DNA of 37,445 nt, taken from Anaerolineae bacterium (GTDB taxonomy: Bacteria > Chloroflexota > Anaerolineae > UBA3071). Shown here in pieces: positions 23,577 to 31,609 of this stretch (positions within the stretch are counted from its first letter, which is position 1; every line of letters starts with the position of its first letter). The notes under the pieces are model-generated. The model was not told the DNA's origin and did not search any database. It saw only the letters and a list, made by a program, of their open reading frames with translations. The stretch is from positions 1 through 37,445 of the forward strand of contig JARYMM010000036.1 of NCBI GenBank assembly GCA_029907105.1, given 5' to 3'. Both the position numbers and the translations under genes were made by a program.

Positions 23577-23751
23577 TCCCCTGCCCTCCCCGGCGGGAGG
23601 GGCGGGGGAAAGGTGACACGGCAGATGGAAAGTTGCTTGGGAATCGCCAGATCCTCCTCGCGACTTTCCATACAGCGACTCAGCAGACCGCACTTGGCTC
23701 CTGCTGGATCGTCAGATCCAGCAGATGACTGCATACGAGGGAGCACCAAAC
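23577..23751 (+). other. Intergenic stretch with three hairpins
   Basis: The first has arms CCCTCCC/GGGAGGG around CGGC near 23583-23602. The second has near-perfect arms TGGAAAGTTGC/GCGACTTTCCA. The third, at 23701-23724, has arms CTGCTGGATC/GATCCAGCAG around GTCA. The segment GACTCAGCAGA precedes the third hairpin, as in the 13.77 kb and 27.56 kb repeats. No gene is visible. Confidence 0.7.
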
Positions 23752-24741
23752 ATGAGCAAAGTTCGCTGGGGCATTTTGAGCACTGCAGCCATCGGGATAT
23801 ACAAAGTCATCCCCGCCATGCAGCAGGGCAAGCATTGCGAGATCGTGGGCATCGCCTCCCGCGAGCTGGCCAAGGCTCAGGCTGCGGCGCAGCGGTTGGG
23901 CATACCCAAGGCCTACGGCTCGTACGAAGCCCTGCTGGCCGACCCGGACATCGAGGCCGTCTACATTCCGCTGCCCAATCACCTGCATGTGCCCTGGTCC
24001 CTCCGGGCGCTGGAAGCGGGCAAGCATGTCCTCTGCGAGAAGCCCATCGGCCTCAGCGTGTCCGAAGCGGAGCAACTGCTGGAGGCCGCCCATAAGCACC
24101 CGCATCTGAAGGTGATGGAAGCCTTCATGTACCGCCACCACCCCCAGTGGCGCAAGGCCAAGCAGTTGGTAGATGAAGGCCGGATCGGCGAGTTGCGCAC
24201 CATCCAGACCTTCTTCTCCTACTACAACGTGGACCCCGACAACATCCGCAACCGGGCTGACATCGGCGGCGGGGGGCTGATGGACATCGGCTGCTACTGC
24301 ATCTCGCTCTCCCGTTTCATCTTCGATGCCGAACCGCAGCGGGTGGTGGGCATCGTGGAGTACGACCCGGTGTTCGGCACTGACCGCTTGACTTCGGGAA
24401 CGATGGACTTCGGCCGCGGCACCTCCACCTGGACCTGCTCCACGCAGTTGGTGCCCTACCAGCGGGTCAACATCTTCGGCACCACGGGGAGGGTGGAGAT
24501 CGAGATCCCCTTCAACGCCCCATCCGACCGGCCCTGCAAGATGTGGCACGAGCGCAATGGAGCGATCGAGGAAATCGTCCTCCCCATCTGCGACCAGTAC
24601 ACCATCCAGGGCGACCTGTTCTCCCTGGCCGTGCTCCAGGACACGCCAGTGCCCACGCCGCTGGAGGACGCCGTGGCCAACATGAAGGTCATCGAGGCCA
24701 TCCTGCGCAGCAGCGAGCGCGGCATGTGGGTGGAGGTGTGA
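23752..24741 (+). CDS. Gfo/Idh/MocA-family oxidoreductase
   Basis: A 329-residue NAD(P)-dependent dehydrogenase. VRWGILSTAAIG at the start and VLCEKPIGLSVSEAEQL with the catalytic EKP motif, then MVFMYRHHPQW-like AFMYRHHPQWRKA and GGGGLMDIGCYCI, identify the family, which acts on sugars and inositols. The ATG at 23752 is preferred over 23725 because MSKVRWGI fits the Rossmann start. It is 210 bases after the FAD oxidase. Substrate unknown. Confidence 0.93.
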   Translation: MSKVRWGILSTAAIGIYKVIPAMQQGKHCEIVGIASRELAKAQAAAQRLGIPKAYGSYEALLADPDIEAVYIPLPNHLHVPWSLRALEAGKHVLCEKPIGLSVSEAEQLLEAAHKHPHLKVMEAFMYRHHPQWRKAKQLVDEGRIGELRTIQTFFSYYNVDPDNIRNRADIGGGGLMDIGCYCISLSRFIFDAEPQRVVGIVEYDPVFGTDRLTSGTMDFGRGTSTWTCSTQLVPYQRVNIFGTTGRVEIEIPFNAPSDRPCKMWHERNGAIEEIVLPICDQYTIQGDLFSLAVLQDTPVPTPLEDAVANMKVIEAILRSSERGMWVEV

Positions 24742-24761
24742 CGGACGGCGAAACCGCTGCC

Positions 24762-25427
24762 ATGAGCGATCTCATCCAGAGCCTGCGCCAGTTGTCCTTC
24801 TTCGCCCCCTTGAGCGATGATATCCTGCGCAAGGTGGCGCGTGTCCTCTACCAGCGCACCTACTCCCCTGGCCAGGTGATCGTGCTGGAGGGCGAACCCT
24901 GCCAGGCCGTGTATTTCGTCGCTCAGGGCCTGGTGCGTACCCGTCGCATGTCCCTGGAAGGTCGCGAGCAGGTATTGGCCTATCTCGGCCCCGGCCAGTC
25001 CTTTGGCCTTGCCCCGGCCGTGGACAACGGCCGCAATCCGGCTACCGTGGACGCCGTGACGGAGGCCGCCCTCTACATCATCCCCTGTCATCACTTCCGG
25101 CAGCTCATGCGCTACGAGCCAGACCTGGCCATGGCCGTCCTGCGGCAACTGGCCGCCGAGGTGCGCCGACTCAGCGACATGGTGGAGGACCTCGCCCTGC
25201 ACCCGGTGAGCACGCGCCTGGCACGCTTCCTGCTCACCCAGGCCGAGGGAGGACAGCCGCACCGCAGTTGGACCCAGGAAGAGATCGCCGCCCAGATCGG
25301 CACCGTGCGGGAGGTGGTGGGGCGCACGCTGCGCGCCTTCGCCGCCGCCGGGCTCATCCGCCGCCAGCGCGGACGGCTGGTGGTGGTGGATCGAGAGGGT
25401 CTGCAACGAGAGGCGGCGGGGGGATAG
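24762..25427 (+). CDS. Crp/Fnr-family transcriptional regulator
   Basis: A 221-residue regulator. The cyclic-nucleotide-type barrel spans about residues 10-130 (YSPGQVIVLEGEPCQAVYFVAQGLVRTRRM), then the dimer helix and a C-terminal winged helix WTQEEIAAQIGTVREVVGRTLRAF. No N-terminal Fnr cysteine cluster is seen, so it is not a direct oxygen sensor of the Fnr type. An in-frame GTG at 24738 overlapping the previous stop is an alternative start; neither has a strong ribosome site. Two palindromes follow the gene. Confidence 0.9.
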   Translation: MSDLIQSLRQLSFFAPLSDDILRKVARVLYQRTYSPGQVIVLEGEPCQAVYFVAQGLVRTRRMSLEGREQVLAYLGPGQSFGLAPAVDNGRNPATVDAVTEAALYIIPCHHFRQLMRYEPDLAMAVLRQLAAEVRRLSDMVEDLALHPVSTRLARFLLTQAEGGQPHRSWTQEEIAAQIGTVREVVGRTLRAFAAAGLIRRQRGRLVVVDREGLQREAAGG

Positions 25428-25449
25428 CGGCCCTGGCAGGGCTACACCT

Positions 25450-25479
25450 GTAGGGCAATCTCCTGTGGAGTTGCCCTAC
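25450..25479 (+). other. Hairpin after the Crp/Fnr gene
   Basis: Arms GTAGGGCAA (25450-25458) and TTGCCCTAC (25471-25479) with inner CTCC/GGAG pairing around TGT. No U-tract. Possibly the 3' end signal of the regulator or a dispersed palindrome. Confidence 0.7.
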
Positions 25480-25506
25480 GCAAAGAGACTTTTGTCGCAG
25501 ACAGGG

Positions 25507-25536
25507 GGCTGTGCCCATGTTACAATGGGCACAGCC
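25507..25536 (+). other. 12-bp palindrome upstream of the second Fe-S/sulfur operon
   Basis: Arms GGCTGTGCCCAT (25507-25518) and ATGGGCACAGCC (25525-25536) around GTTACA. A -10-like TACAAT (25521-25526) lies at the tip, without a well-placed -35. TTT follows, so it may be a terminator; or, placed 20 bases before a start codon, it may be an operator, perhaps for the adjacent Crp/Fnr protein. Confidence 0.65.
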
Positions 25537-25556
25537 TTTGGGTGAGAGCAACAGCC

Positions 25557-25856
25557 ATGAAACCTACACGTTTTGCGCTGCCTAGAGTTGACGAAAGCCT
25601 GTGCACGCTCTGCGGGTTGTGCGTGGAAGCCTGCCCCTGCGGCGCGGTGACGCTGGGCGAGAGAGGGCCGATCTTCGCCTGCCCCAAAGAGCTCGCCGCG
25701 CATCCCCTTTGCCCTGAGGATCACAACGGCTGTTGCCTGTACCTCTGTGAAGAGGTCTGCCCTACCGGGGCGATCACCTGTGCCTTCGAGATCGTGCTGG
25801 AAGAGGATCAAGGCAGCGCTGCACCGGAGATAAGGGAGGAAGAAGGTGCTCGGTAA
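25557..25856 (+). CDS. Ferredoxin-like protein with two [4Fe-4S] motifs
   Basis: A 99-residue protein. CTLCGLCVEACPCGAV is a classical [4Fe-4S] motif. A second, GCCLYLCEEVCPTGAI, has a CC and wider spacing before CP, and CPEDHNG precedes it, so the second site is less standard. The ATG at 25557 has GGTGAG upstream; a GTG at 25542 is a possible earlier start. Its end overlaps the start of the NifS-like gene by 11 bases, so the two are coupled. It probably supplies electrons for Fe-S or persulfide chemistry of this module. Confidence 0.85.
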   Translation: MKPTRFALPRVDESLCTLCGLCVEACPCGAVTLGERGPIFACPKELAAHPLCPEDHNGCCLYLCEEVCPTGAITCAFEIVLEEDQGSAAPEIREEEGAR

Positions 25857-27012
25857 ACTGGTCTATCTGGACAATGCTGCCACCACCCGGCTGGACGAGC
25901 GGGTGCTGGAGGCGATGACGCCATATTTCCTGGAGACGTATGCCGTGGCCACCTCCGAGTTCGGCTATTCTGCGGGCATCGAGGCCAGGGAGGCGCTGCA
26001 AGAAGCCCGCAGCACCATCGCCGGCGTGCTGGGAGCCTCGCCTGAGGAGCTCATCTTCACCTCCGGCAGCACCGAGTCCAGCAACATGGCCCTCAAAGGG
26101 GTGGCCATGGCCCTGGGCGAGAAGAAGGGCAGGCACATCATCACCTCCCGCATCGAGGACTTTCCCGTCCTCAACAGCGCCAGGGCCCTGGAAAAGCAGG
26201 GCTTCAGGGTCACCACCCTGGACGTGGATGCCGAGGGCCTGGTGGACCTGAACCAGCTCAAGGACGCCATCACCGGGGAAACCATCCTGGTCTCCATCCA
26301 GCATGCCAACCAGGAGATCGGCACGGTGCAGGACATCGCCGCCATCGGCCAGATTTGCCGGGAGAAGGGCGTGCTCCTGCACAGCGATGCCACACATACG
26401 TTCACCCGCGTGCCGCTGGACGTGCGGGAGGTGGGCGTGGATCTGCTCACCATCGCCGCGCACACCATCCACGGCCCGCGGGGCATCGGTGGCCTCTATG
26501 TGCGCAAGGGCACGCCCATCGCCAAGTGGATGGATGGCGGCTTCCAGGAGTTCAACCTGCGCGCCGGGTTGGAGAACATCCCCGGCGCGGTGGGCTTCGC
26601 CAGGGCCGTGCAACTGGTCACGCCGGAGGAAACGACGCGGCTGCAAGCCCTGCGCGACCGCCTGATTGATCGGGTGCTGAGCGAGATCCCGCACACCACG
26701 CTGAACGGCCACCGCTGGCAGCGGCTGCCGCAGAACGCCAACGTCACCTTCCACTTTGTGGAAGGCGAGTCCATCACCCTGCACCTGGACATGCGCGGCT
26801 TCGCCGTCAGCACCGGTTCGGCCTGCTTCAGCCGCTCGCTGGAGGCCAGTCACGTCATCCTGGCCATCGGCGGCGACCACGAGCGGGCGCACGGCTCGGT
26901 GCGTTTCACCTTCGGCCGCTTCAACACGATGGAAGACGTGGACAGCGTGGTAGACGCCGTGGCCGAAATCGTCACCCTGTTGCGTCAGATCAGCCCGCTG
27001 GGCAAAGAATAA
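25846..27012 (+). CDS. NifS/IscS-like cysteine desulfurase homologue lacking the PLP lysine
   Basis: A 388-residue class-V aminotransferase-fold protein. [18 protein letters not shown] at the start, [31 protein letters not shown] and HSDATHTF match NifS/IscS. In the active site the usual SGHKxxGPKG reads AAHT207IHGPRG: the lysine that forms the PLP Schiff base is Thr, and the DAAQ glutamine is His (DATH). The sulfur-accepting cysteine is kept, C327 in [14 protein letters not shown]. Ribosome site AAGGGAGGAAGAA precedes the GTG. Archaeoglobus fulgidus IscS also lacks this lysine. It may serve as an assembly partner rather than a desulfurase. Confidence 0.85.
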   Translation: MLGKLVYLDNAATTRLDERVLEAMTPYFLETYAVATSEFGYSAGIEAREALQEARSTIAGVLGASPEELIFTSGSTESSNMALKGVAMALGEKKGRHIITSRIEDFPVLNSARALEKQGFRVTTLDVDAEGLVDLNQLKDAITGETILVSIQHANQEIGTVQDIAAIGQICREKGVLLHSDATHTFTRVPLDVREVGVDLLTIAAHTIHGPRGIGGLYVRKGTPIAKWMDGGFQEFNLRAGLENIPGAVGFARAVQLVTPEETTRLQALRDRLIDRVLSEIPHTTLNGHRWQRLPQNANVTFHFVEGESITLHLDMRGFAVSTGSACFSRSLEASHVILAIGGDHERAHGSVRFTFGRFNTMEDVDSVVDAVAEIVTLLRQISPLGKE

Positions 27013-27059
27013 CGCGGCAGAGCCGCAAATATAAGCAAAGACCTACGGAGGAAAACACG

Positions 27060-27545
27060 ATGCTTAGCCAGACCATGCAAGACGCCATCAACGAACAGAT
27101 CAAGAACGAGCTCTACTCCGCCTACCTGTATCTTTCCATGGCCGCCTATGCCGAGGAGGCCAACCTGCCCGGCTTCGCCCACTGGATGAAGGTGCAGGCC
27201 CAGGAGGAAGTTGGGCACGCCATGAAGTTCTTCGAGCACATGACCGAACGCGGTGGGCGGGTGGTGCTGCAGGCCCTTGACCAGCCGGCGGTGGAGTTCG
27301 CCTCGCCCACCGACCTCTTCGAGAAGACCCTCGAACACGAACGTCACGTGACCAGCCTGATCCACAATCTCTACGCCCTGGCGGTCAAGGAGAACGACTA
27401 CGCCTCGCAGGTGCTGCTACACTGGTTCATCGAGGAACAGGTGGAGGAAGAAGCCAACGCCACACAGATCCTGGCCACGTTGAAGATGGCCGGGGACAAG
27501 GGCAACGCCCTGGTCATGCTGGACCGGGCCCTGGCTGGCCGGTAG
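27060..27545 (+). CDS. Ferritin
   Basis: A 161-residue classical bacterial ferritin of the FtnA type. [47 protein letters not shown] and [20 protein letters not shown] carry the ferroxidase glutamates and histidine. It stores iron in a cytoplasmic 24-mer. GGAGGAAAACACG precedes the ATG. Placed between the NifS-like and IscU-like genes, it could link iron supply to cluster assembly, which is inference. Confidence 0.94.
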   Translation: MLSQTMQDAINEQIKNELYSAYLYLSMAAYAEEANLPGFAHWMKVQAQEEVGHAMKFFEHMTERGGRVVLQALDQPAVEFASPTDLFEKTLEHERHVTSLIHNLYALAVKENDYASQVLLHWFIEEQVEEEANATQILATLKMAGDKGNALVMLDRALAGR

Positions 27546-27596
27546 ATTGGCACATTGGTAGACTCAGTAGATGGAAAATCGCTCCGCCAGGAGAGA

Positions 27597-27624
27597 GTAG
27601 GACAACTGCGAGCAGTTGTCCTAC
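27597..27624 (+). other. Intergenic hairpin
   Basis: Arms GTAGGACAACTG and CAGTTGTCCTAC around CGAG, in the gap before the IscU-like gene. It is preceded by GGTAGACTCAGTAGATGG, sharing GACTCAGTAGA with the hairpin at 13.77 kb. Dispersed-palindrome character. Confidence 0.75.
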
Positions 27625-27650
27625 TACTACCTGCCAACAGGAGGGGGAAT

Positions 27651-28289
27651 ATGACGATGTTACCGTACAGTGAACTGGTGATGGAACATTTCCGCCACCC
27701 GCGCAACGTGGGGCGGATCGAAGATGCCGACGCCAAGTCGGTCGAAGGCAGCCCTGCCTGTGGCGACATGGTGGCCGTCTACCTGAAAGTGGACCCGGAA
27801 GAGCTGCGCATCACCGACATCAAGTTCGAATCCTACGGCTGCGCCTCCAACATCGCCACCGGCTCCATCATCACCGAGCTGGCCAAAGGCAAGACGTTGG
27901 AGGAGGCCAGGCAGATCACCTGGAAGCAGGCTTCGGAGGCCCTGGGTGGCCTGCCGCCGATCAAGACGCATTGCTCTGTGCTGGCCGTGGACGGGTTGCG
28001 CGCCGCCATCCAGAACTACGAAGAACGCCACGGCCTGGTCAAGGAGCGGGTGCCGACGACGGTCGAGGAAGTGCGCAGGCGGTTGAAGCATGTGATGAAC
28101 CCGGTGGTGGGGCTGGATCTGGTGCGCACCAAGTTAGTGAAGGACATCGAAGTCGCCGAGGGCACAGTGCGCGTGGTGCTCGATCTGCCCGCCGACCATC
28201 AGTTCGCCAACGCCATCCGCGAAGACATCCGCGAAAAGATCGAACCGCTATGGGACGTCAACGAATTGATTGTGGAATTCACGGAGTGA
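27651..28289 (+). CDS. IscU/NifU-type Fe-S scaffold fused to a MIP18 (DUF59) domain
   Basis: A 212-residue protein. Residues 1-135 are an IscU scaffold with C37 in SPACGD39, C64 in YGCASN and C108 in THCSVLA, the three cluster cysteines and the Asp that labilises the cluster. Residues 139-212 (EVRRRLKHVMNPVVGLDLV and on to EPLWDVNELIVEFTE) are a MIP18/DUF59 domain like SufT and the CIA factor, rather than the Nfu domain of NifU. AGGAGGGGG precedes the ATG. It should assemble [2Fe-2S] or [4Fe-4S] clusters; the sulfur donor would be the NifS-like protein or the TusA/DsrE carriers encoded nearby. Confidence 0.9.
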   Translation: MTMLPYSELVMEHFRHPRNVGRIEDADAKSVEGSPACGDMVAVYLKVDPEELRITDIKFESYGCASNIATGSIITELAKGKTLEEARQITWKQASEALGGLPPIKTHCSVLAVDGLRAAIQNYEERHGLVKERVPTTVEEVRRRLKHVMNPVVGLDLVRTKLVKDIEVAEGTVRVVLDLPADHQFANAIREDIREKIEPLWDVNELIVEFTE

Positions 28290-28298
28290 GGTGAAGCG

Positions 28299-28568
28299 AT
28301 GGAAGCGATCAAAGTGGATATCCGGGAGGCGAAATGCCCGGCGGTCGAGGCCAACATCAAAGTGGATTGCCGGGGCGAGACCTGCCCTGTGCCCCTGGTG
28401 GAGACGCGCAAGGCGCTGCGCCGAGCCGCGCCAGGCGACATCATCGAGGTGGTGGGCACACACCCGGCCTCGAAGAAGGAGATCCCCATGGCCGTCGAGG
28501 CCCTGGGGCTGAAGCTGCTATGCATCGAAGGGACCGACACCGACTGGATGATCTGCATCCAAAGGTGA
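28299..28568 (+). CDS. TusA-family sulfur carrier with extra N-terminal cysteine segment
   Basis: An 89-residue protein. The TusA motif is DCRGETC29PVPLVETRKAL, with persulfide cysteine C29. Before it is an added stretch of about 20 residues with a second cysteine, REAKC13PAVEAN, that looks like a partial echo of the motif. VVGTHPASKKEIPMAVEALG follows as usual. It lies 9 bases after the IscU-MIP18 stop. It is the second TusA-like gene of the window and may feed sulfur to cluster assembly. Confidence 0.88.
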   Translation: MEAIKVDIREAKCPAVEANIKVDCRGETCPVPLVETRKALRRAAPGDIIEVVGTHPASKKEIPMAVEALGLKLLCIEGTDTDWMICIQR

Positions 28569-28586
28569 CCTCGAAGGAGGGCAAAG

Positions 28587-28763
28587 ATGGAGAAAGTAAA
28601 GGATCCGGTTTGTGGGATGATGATTGATCCCCAATCAGCGGTAGCCACCTCGGAGTACAAGGGCAAGACCTACTACTTCTGTGCCCGAGGCTGCAAGGTG
28701 GCCTTCGACAGGGACCCGGAGAAGTACCTGAAGGCACGGCCGGGATCGGAGCACGAGCACTGA
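28587..28763 (+). CDS. YHS-domain protein
   Basis: A 58-residue protein made almost wholly of a YHS domain: KDPVCGMMIDPQSAVATSEY, then GKTYYFCARGCKVAF and DPEKYL. The CGM and CARGC cysteines probably bind metal. The same domain is found in copper and cadmium ATPases. AAGGAGGGCAAAG precedes the ATG. A close paralogue at 33349 lies before a P-type ATPase. It is probably a metallochaperone-like sensor or carrier; its position beside TusA and DsrE suggests thiol or metal handling. Confidence 0.88.
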   Translation: MEKVKDPVCGMMIDPQSAVATSEYKGKTYYFCARGCKVAFDRDPEKYLKARPGSEHEH

Positions 28764-28771
28764 GACGTCAC

Positions 28772-28801
28772 AATGGCGGGCCTGCACCAGGGCCCGCCAT
28801 T
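28772..28801 (+). other. Hairpin after the YHS gene
   Basis: Arms AATGGCGGGCC (28772-28782) and GGCCCGCCATT (28791-28801) with an 8-base loop. It lies between the YHS stop and the ribosome site of the next gene. No U-tract, so a weak terminator or transcript-stability element. Confidence 0.7.
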
Positions 28802-28832
28802 CGGCTTCTGGAAGGCGAGCGCGGAGGGGAAC

Positions 28833-29270
28833 ATGGAACAAAGCCAGGCAAGGCCCCAGCGGGCGACCATCATCCTGCACAGCGGCGACATGGACAAGGT
28901 TTACAGCGCGCTGATCATCGGCAACGGGGCCCTGGCCATGGGCATGGAGGTGTCCATCTACTTTACTTTCTGGGGCCTGCGGCGGCTGCAGAAGGGCGGC
29001 CTGGAAAAGGGCCCGCTCTCCAAGATGCACATGCTGGGCTTAGGCAAGTGGATGATCAAGCAGCGCATGAAGAAGGCCAACGTCGCCTCGCTGGAGAAGC
29101 TGATGGCCGACTTCAAGGAACTGGGCGGCAAGGTCATCGCCTGCGAGATGACCATGGAGATCATGGGCCTGAACCGCCAGGACCTGCGCGAGGCTTGGAT
29201 TGACGAGTACGGGGCCGTGGGCACTTACATCCAGGAGGCTCGCGACTCGCTCATCACGCTGTTCATTTAG
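28833..29270 (+). CDS. DsrE-like sulfur carrier protein, second copy
   Basis: A 145-residue paralogue of the 10571 protein: ATIILHSGDMDKVYSALIIG, AMGMEVSIYFTFWGLRRLQK, and C104 in VIACEMTMEIMGL; both end in LFI. GGAGGGG precedes the ATG; the frame is open upstream to 28773, but the extra residues overlap a hairpin and are not family-like. It closes the second sulfur/Fe-S module (ferredoxin, NifS-like, ferritin, IscU, TusA, YHS). Sulfur relay is inferred from family and context. Confidence 0.88.
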   Translation: MEQSQARPQRATIILHSGDMDKVYSALIIGNGALAMGMEVSIYFTFWGLRRLQKGGLEKGPLSKMHMLGLGKWMIKQRMKKANVASLEKLMADFKELGGKVIACEMTMEIMGLNRQDLREAWIDEYGAVGTYIQEARDSLITLFI

Positions 29271-29309
29271 CGAAGGTGCGACGCACTTTTGAAGTGTGTC
29301 GCACCTTCG
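29271..29309 (+). terminator. 18-bp hairpin between the sulfur module and the two-component system
   Basis: Arms CGAAGGTGCGACGCACTT (29271-29288) and AAGTGTGTCGCACCTTCG (29292-29309) around TTG, with one G-T pair. It begins right after the DsrE-like stop. No U-tract, so Rho-independent termination is doubtful, but its size would block or pause polymerase. Confidence 0.7.
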
Positions 29310-29320
29310 TGGATGCAGAA

Positions 29321-30012
<692 letters not shown>

Positions 30013-30016
<4 letters not shown>

Positions 30017-31122
30017 AACTGCTGCAAACGCTCCGCCAACGGTTGGGATGGAAGCTTTTCCTCTCCTACCTGGTCATCATCCTGGTCGGGGGAGTGGTCC
30101 TGGCCGGCACGGCCGAGTTCCTGGCCCCTGCCACCCTGGCCCGGCACATCGCCCGCATGGAGGCGTTGCTGGGGTACGACCCGGTCCTGGCCGCCGATTT
30201 GGACCGGAATTTCCACGCTGCCGTCAACGAAATCCTCACCGTCGCTGCCGTGGCCGCCTTCGCCGCCGCCGTGATCGTGAGCACCTTCACCGCACGGCGC
30301 ATTGTGGACCCTATCCGGGCGATGATGCAGGCCAGCCAGCGCATCGCTGCTGGCGACTACCATGAGCGGGTACAGGTGCCCGGCCAGGACGAGCTGGGCG
30401 CACTGGCGCGGGCCTTCAATCGGATGGCCGAGACGTTGGAGCAGACGGAGGAACGCCGCCTGGAGCTCATCGGCGACGTGGCCCACGAGTTGCGCACACC
30501 CCTGAGCAGCATTCGGGGCATCATGGAGGGGCTGGTGGATGGCGTGATGGCCGCCGAACCGGCCACCCTCCTGCTCGTTCAGCGCGAGGTCGCCCGCCTC
30601 CAGCGGTTGGTCCATGATCTGGAGGAGCTGTCCCGTGTCGAAGCAGGGCAGATGGCCCTCGATCTCCGCCCCACGTCCCCTGCCGACCTGATCCGTGCCG
30701 CCGCCGACCGGTTGCGGCCGCAGTTCGAGGACAAAGGGGTGAGCCTGCGCCTGGACATCTCGCCCAAGCTCCCACTGGTGCAGGCCGACTCCGGCCGCAT
30801 CATCCAGGTGCTGCTGAACCTGCTGGGCAACGCGCTGCAGTATACCCCCTCCGGCGGCCAGGTGACCGTTCGGGTGCGGCGTGAAGAGCGCGAAGTGATC
30901 ACGGCAGTACAGGATACCGGCATCGGCATTTCCGCCGAACATCTGCCCCACATCTTCGAGCGCTTCTACCGGGTGGACAAGTCCCGCGCCCGCACCGGCG
31001 GCGGCAGCGGCATCGGCCTGACCATCGCCAAGCATCTGGTGGAAGCCCATGGGGGACGCATCTGGGCTGCCAGCCCCGGCCCTGACCAGGGCAGCACCTT
31101 CACCCTGCCCACCGCCCCCTGA
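30013..31122 (+). CDS. Membrane sensor histidine kinase
   Basis: A 369-residue kinase. Two membrane segments (about 15-35 and 75-95) flank a short extracytoplasmic loop of about 40 residues, too small for a classical sensor domain. HAMP follows, then HisKA with H158 in VAHELRTPLSS, the N-box LLNLLGNALQYTPSGG, DTGIGISAEHLPHIFERFYRV and GSGIGLTIAKHLV. It phosphorylates the regulator encoded just before it. Given the small loop, the signal is probably sensed in the membrane or via a partner; the downstream iron and metal genes suggest metal or envelope stress. Confidence 0.94.
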
Positions 31123-31131
31123 CCCCGAAAT

Positions 31132-31186
31132 CTTCACACAACCTTCATATTCCCGTTAAGCGACTGTCATCATCGCCTGCTATACT
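31132..31186 (+). promoter_or_regulatory. Promoter with CTTCA direct repeats, likely response-regulator box
   Basis: CTTCA at 31132-31136 and 31143-31147, exactly 11 bases apart, as for OmpR/PhoB-family tandem sites; weaker CGTTAAG and TGTCAT continue the 11-base phase. A -10 TATACT is at 31181-31186 with no good -35, as expected for an activated promoter. It would drive the SHOCT/PepSY-like/FTR1/YHS genes. Confidence 0.6.
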
Positions 31187-31296
31187 GAGGGCGATACGAT
31201 GGAAACCGGTACATGGTCTCGTGTGTGTTGATCGCCGAAGGTCTCCGGACCAAGGCAGCAGGCTTGCACGGGAAGACAGAACGGAGGTGAAGGAAG

Positions 31297-31545
31297 ATGA
31301 TGGGCTTCGGTATGGGAGGCTTGGGCCTCATTCTTATGTTCCTCTTCTGGGGAGCGATCATCGCCCTGGCGGTGTGGCTGCTGAGCAGCCTCTTCCCCAG
31401 GGCCAAGAACATTTCGTCACCTCCATACACGGCGCAACGTGACGAGCCGTCCCAGTCGCCGTTGGAGATCCTCAAGCAACGCTACGCTCGGGGCGAGATT
31501 TCCAAAACCGAATACGAGGAGATGCGCCAGGGTCTCGAGGCCTAG
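31297..31545 (+). CDS. Small membrane protein with C-terminal SHOCT domain
   Basis: An 82-residue protein: a Met/Gly-rich start, one membrane segment LGLILMFLFWGAIIALAVWLL, then a short SHOCT domain, SPLEILKQRYARGEISKTEYEEM. SHOCT domains are short oligomerisation modules at protein ends. GGAGGTGAAGGAAG precedes the ATG. It is the first gene after the regulated promoter. Its role is unknown, but SHOCT proteins often accompany copper or heavy metal genes, as here. Confidence 0.85.
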   Translation: MMGFGMGGLGLILMFLFWGAIIALAVWLLSSLFPRAKNISSPPYTAQRDEPSQSPLEILKQRYARGEISKTEYEEMRQGLEA

Positions 31546-31609
31546 CTCCCAGCGGGAATAACGGGCAGGCAATCCCGCCAACGAAAACAACCTGAAGGAG
31601 AAAAACAAG

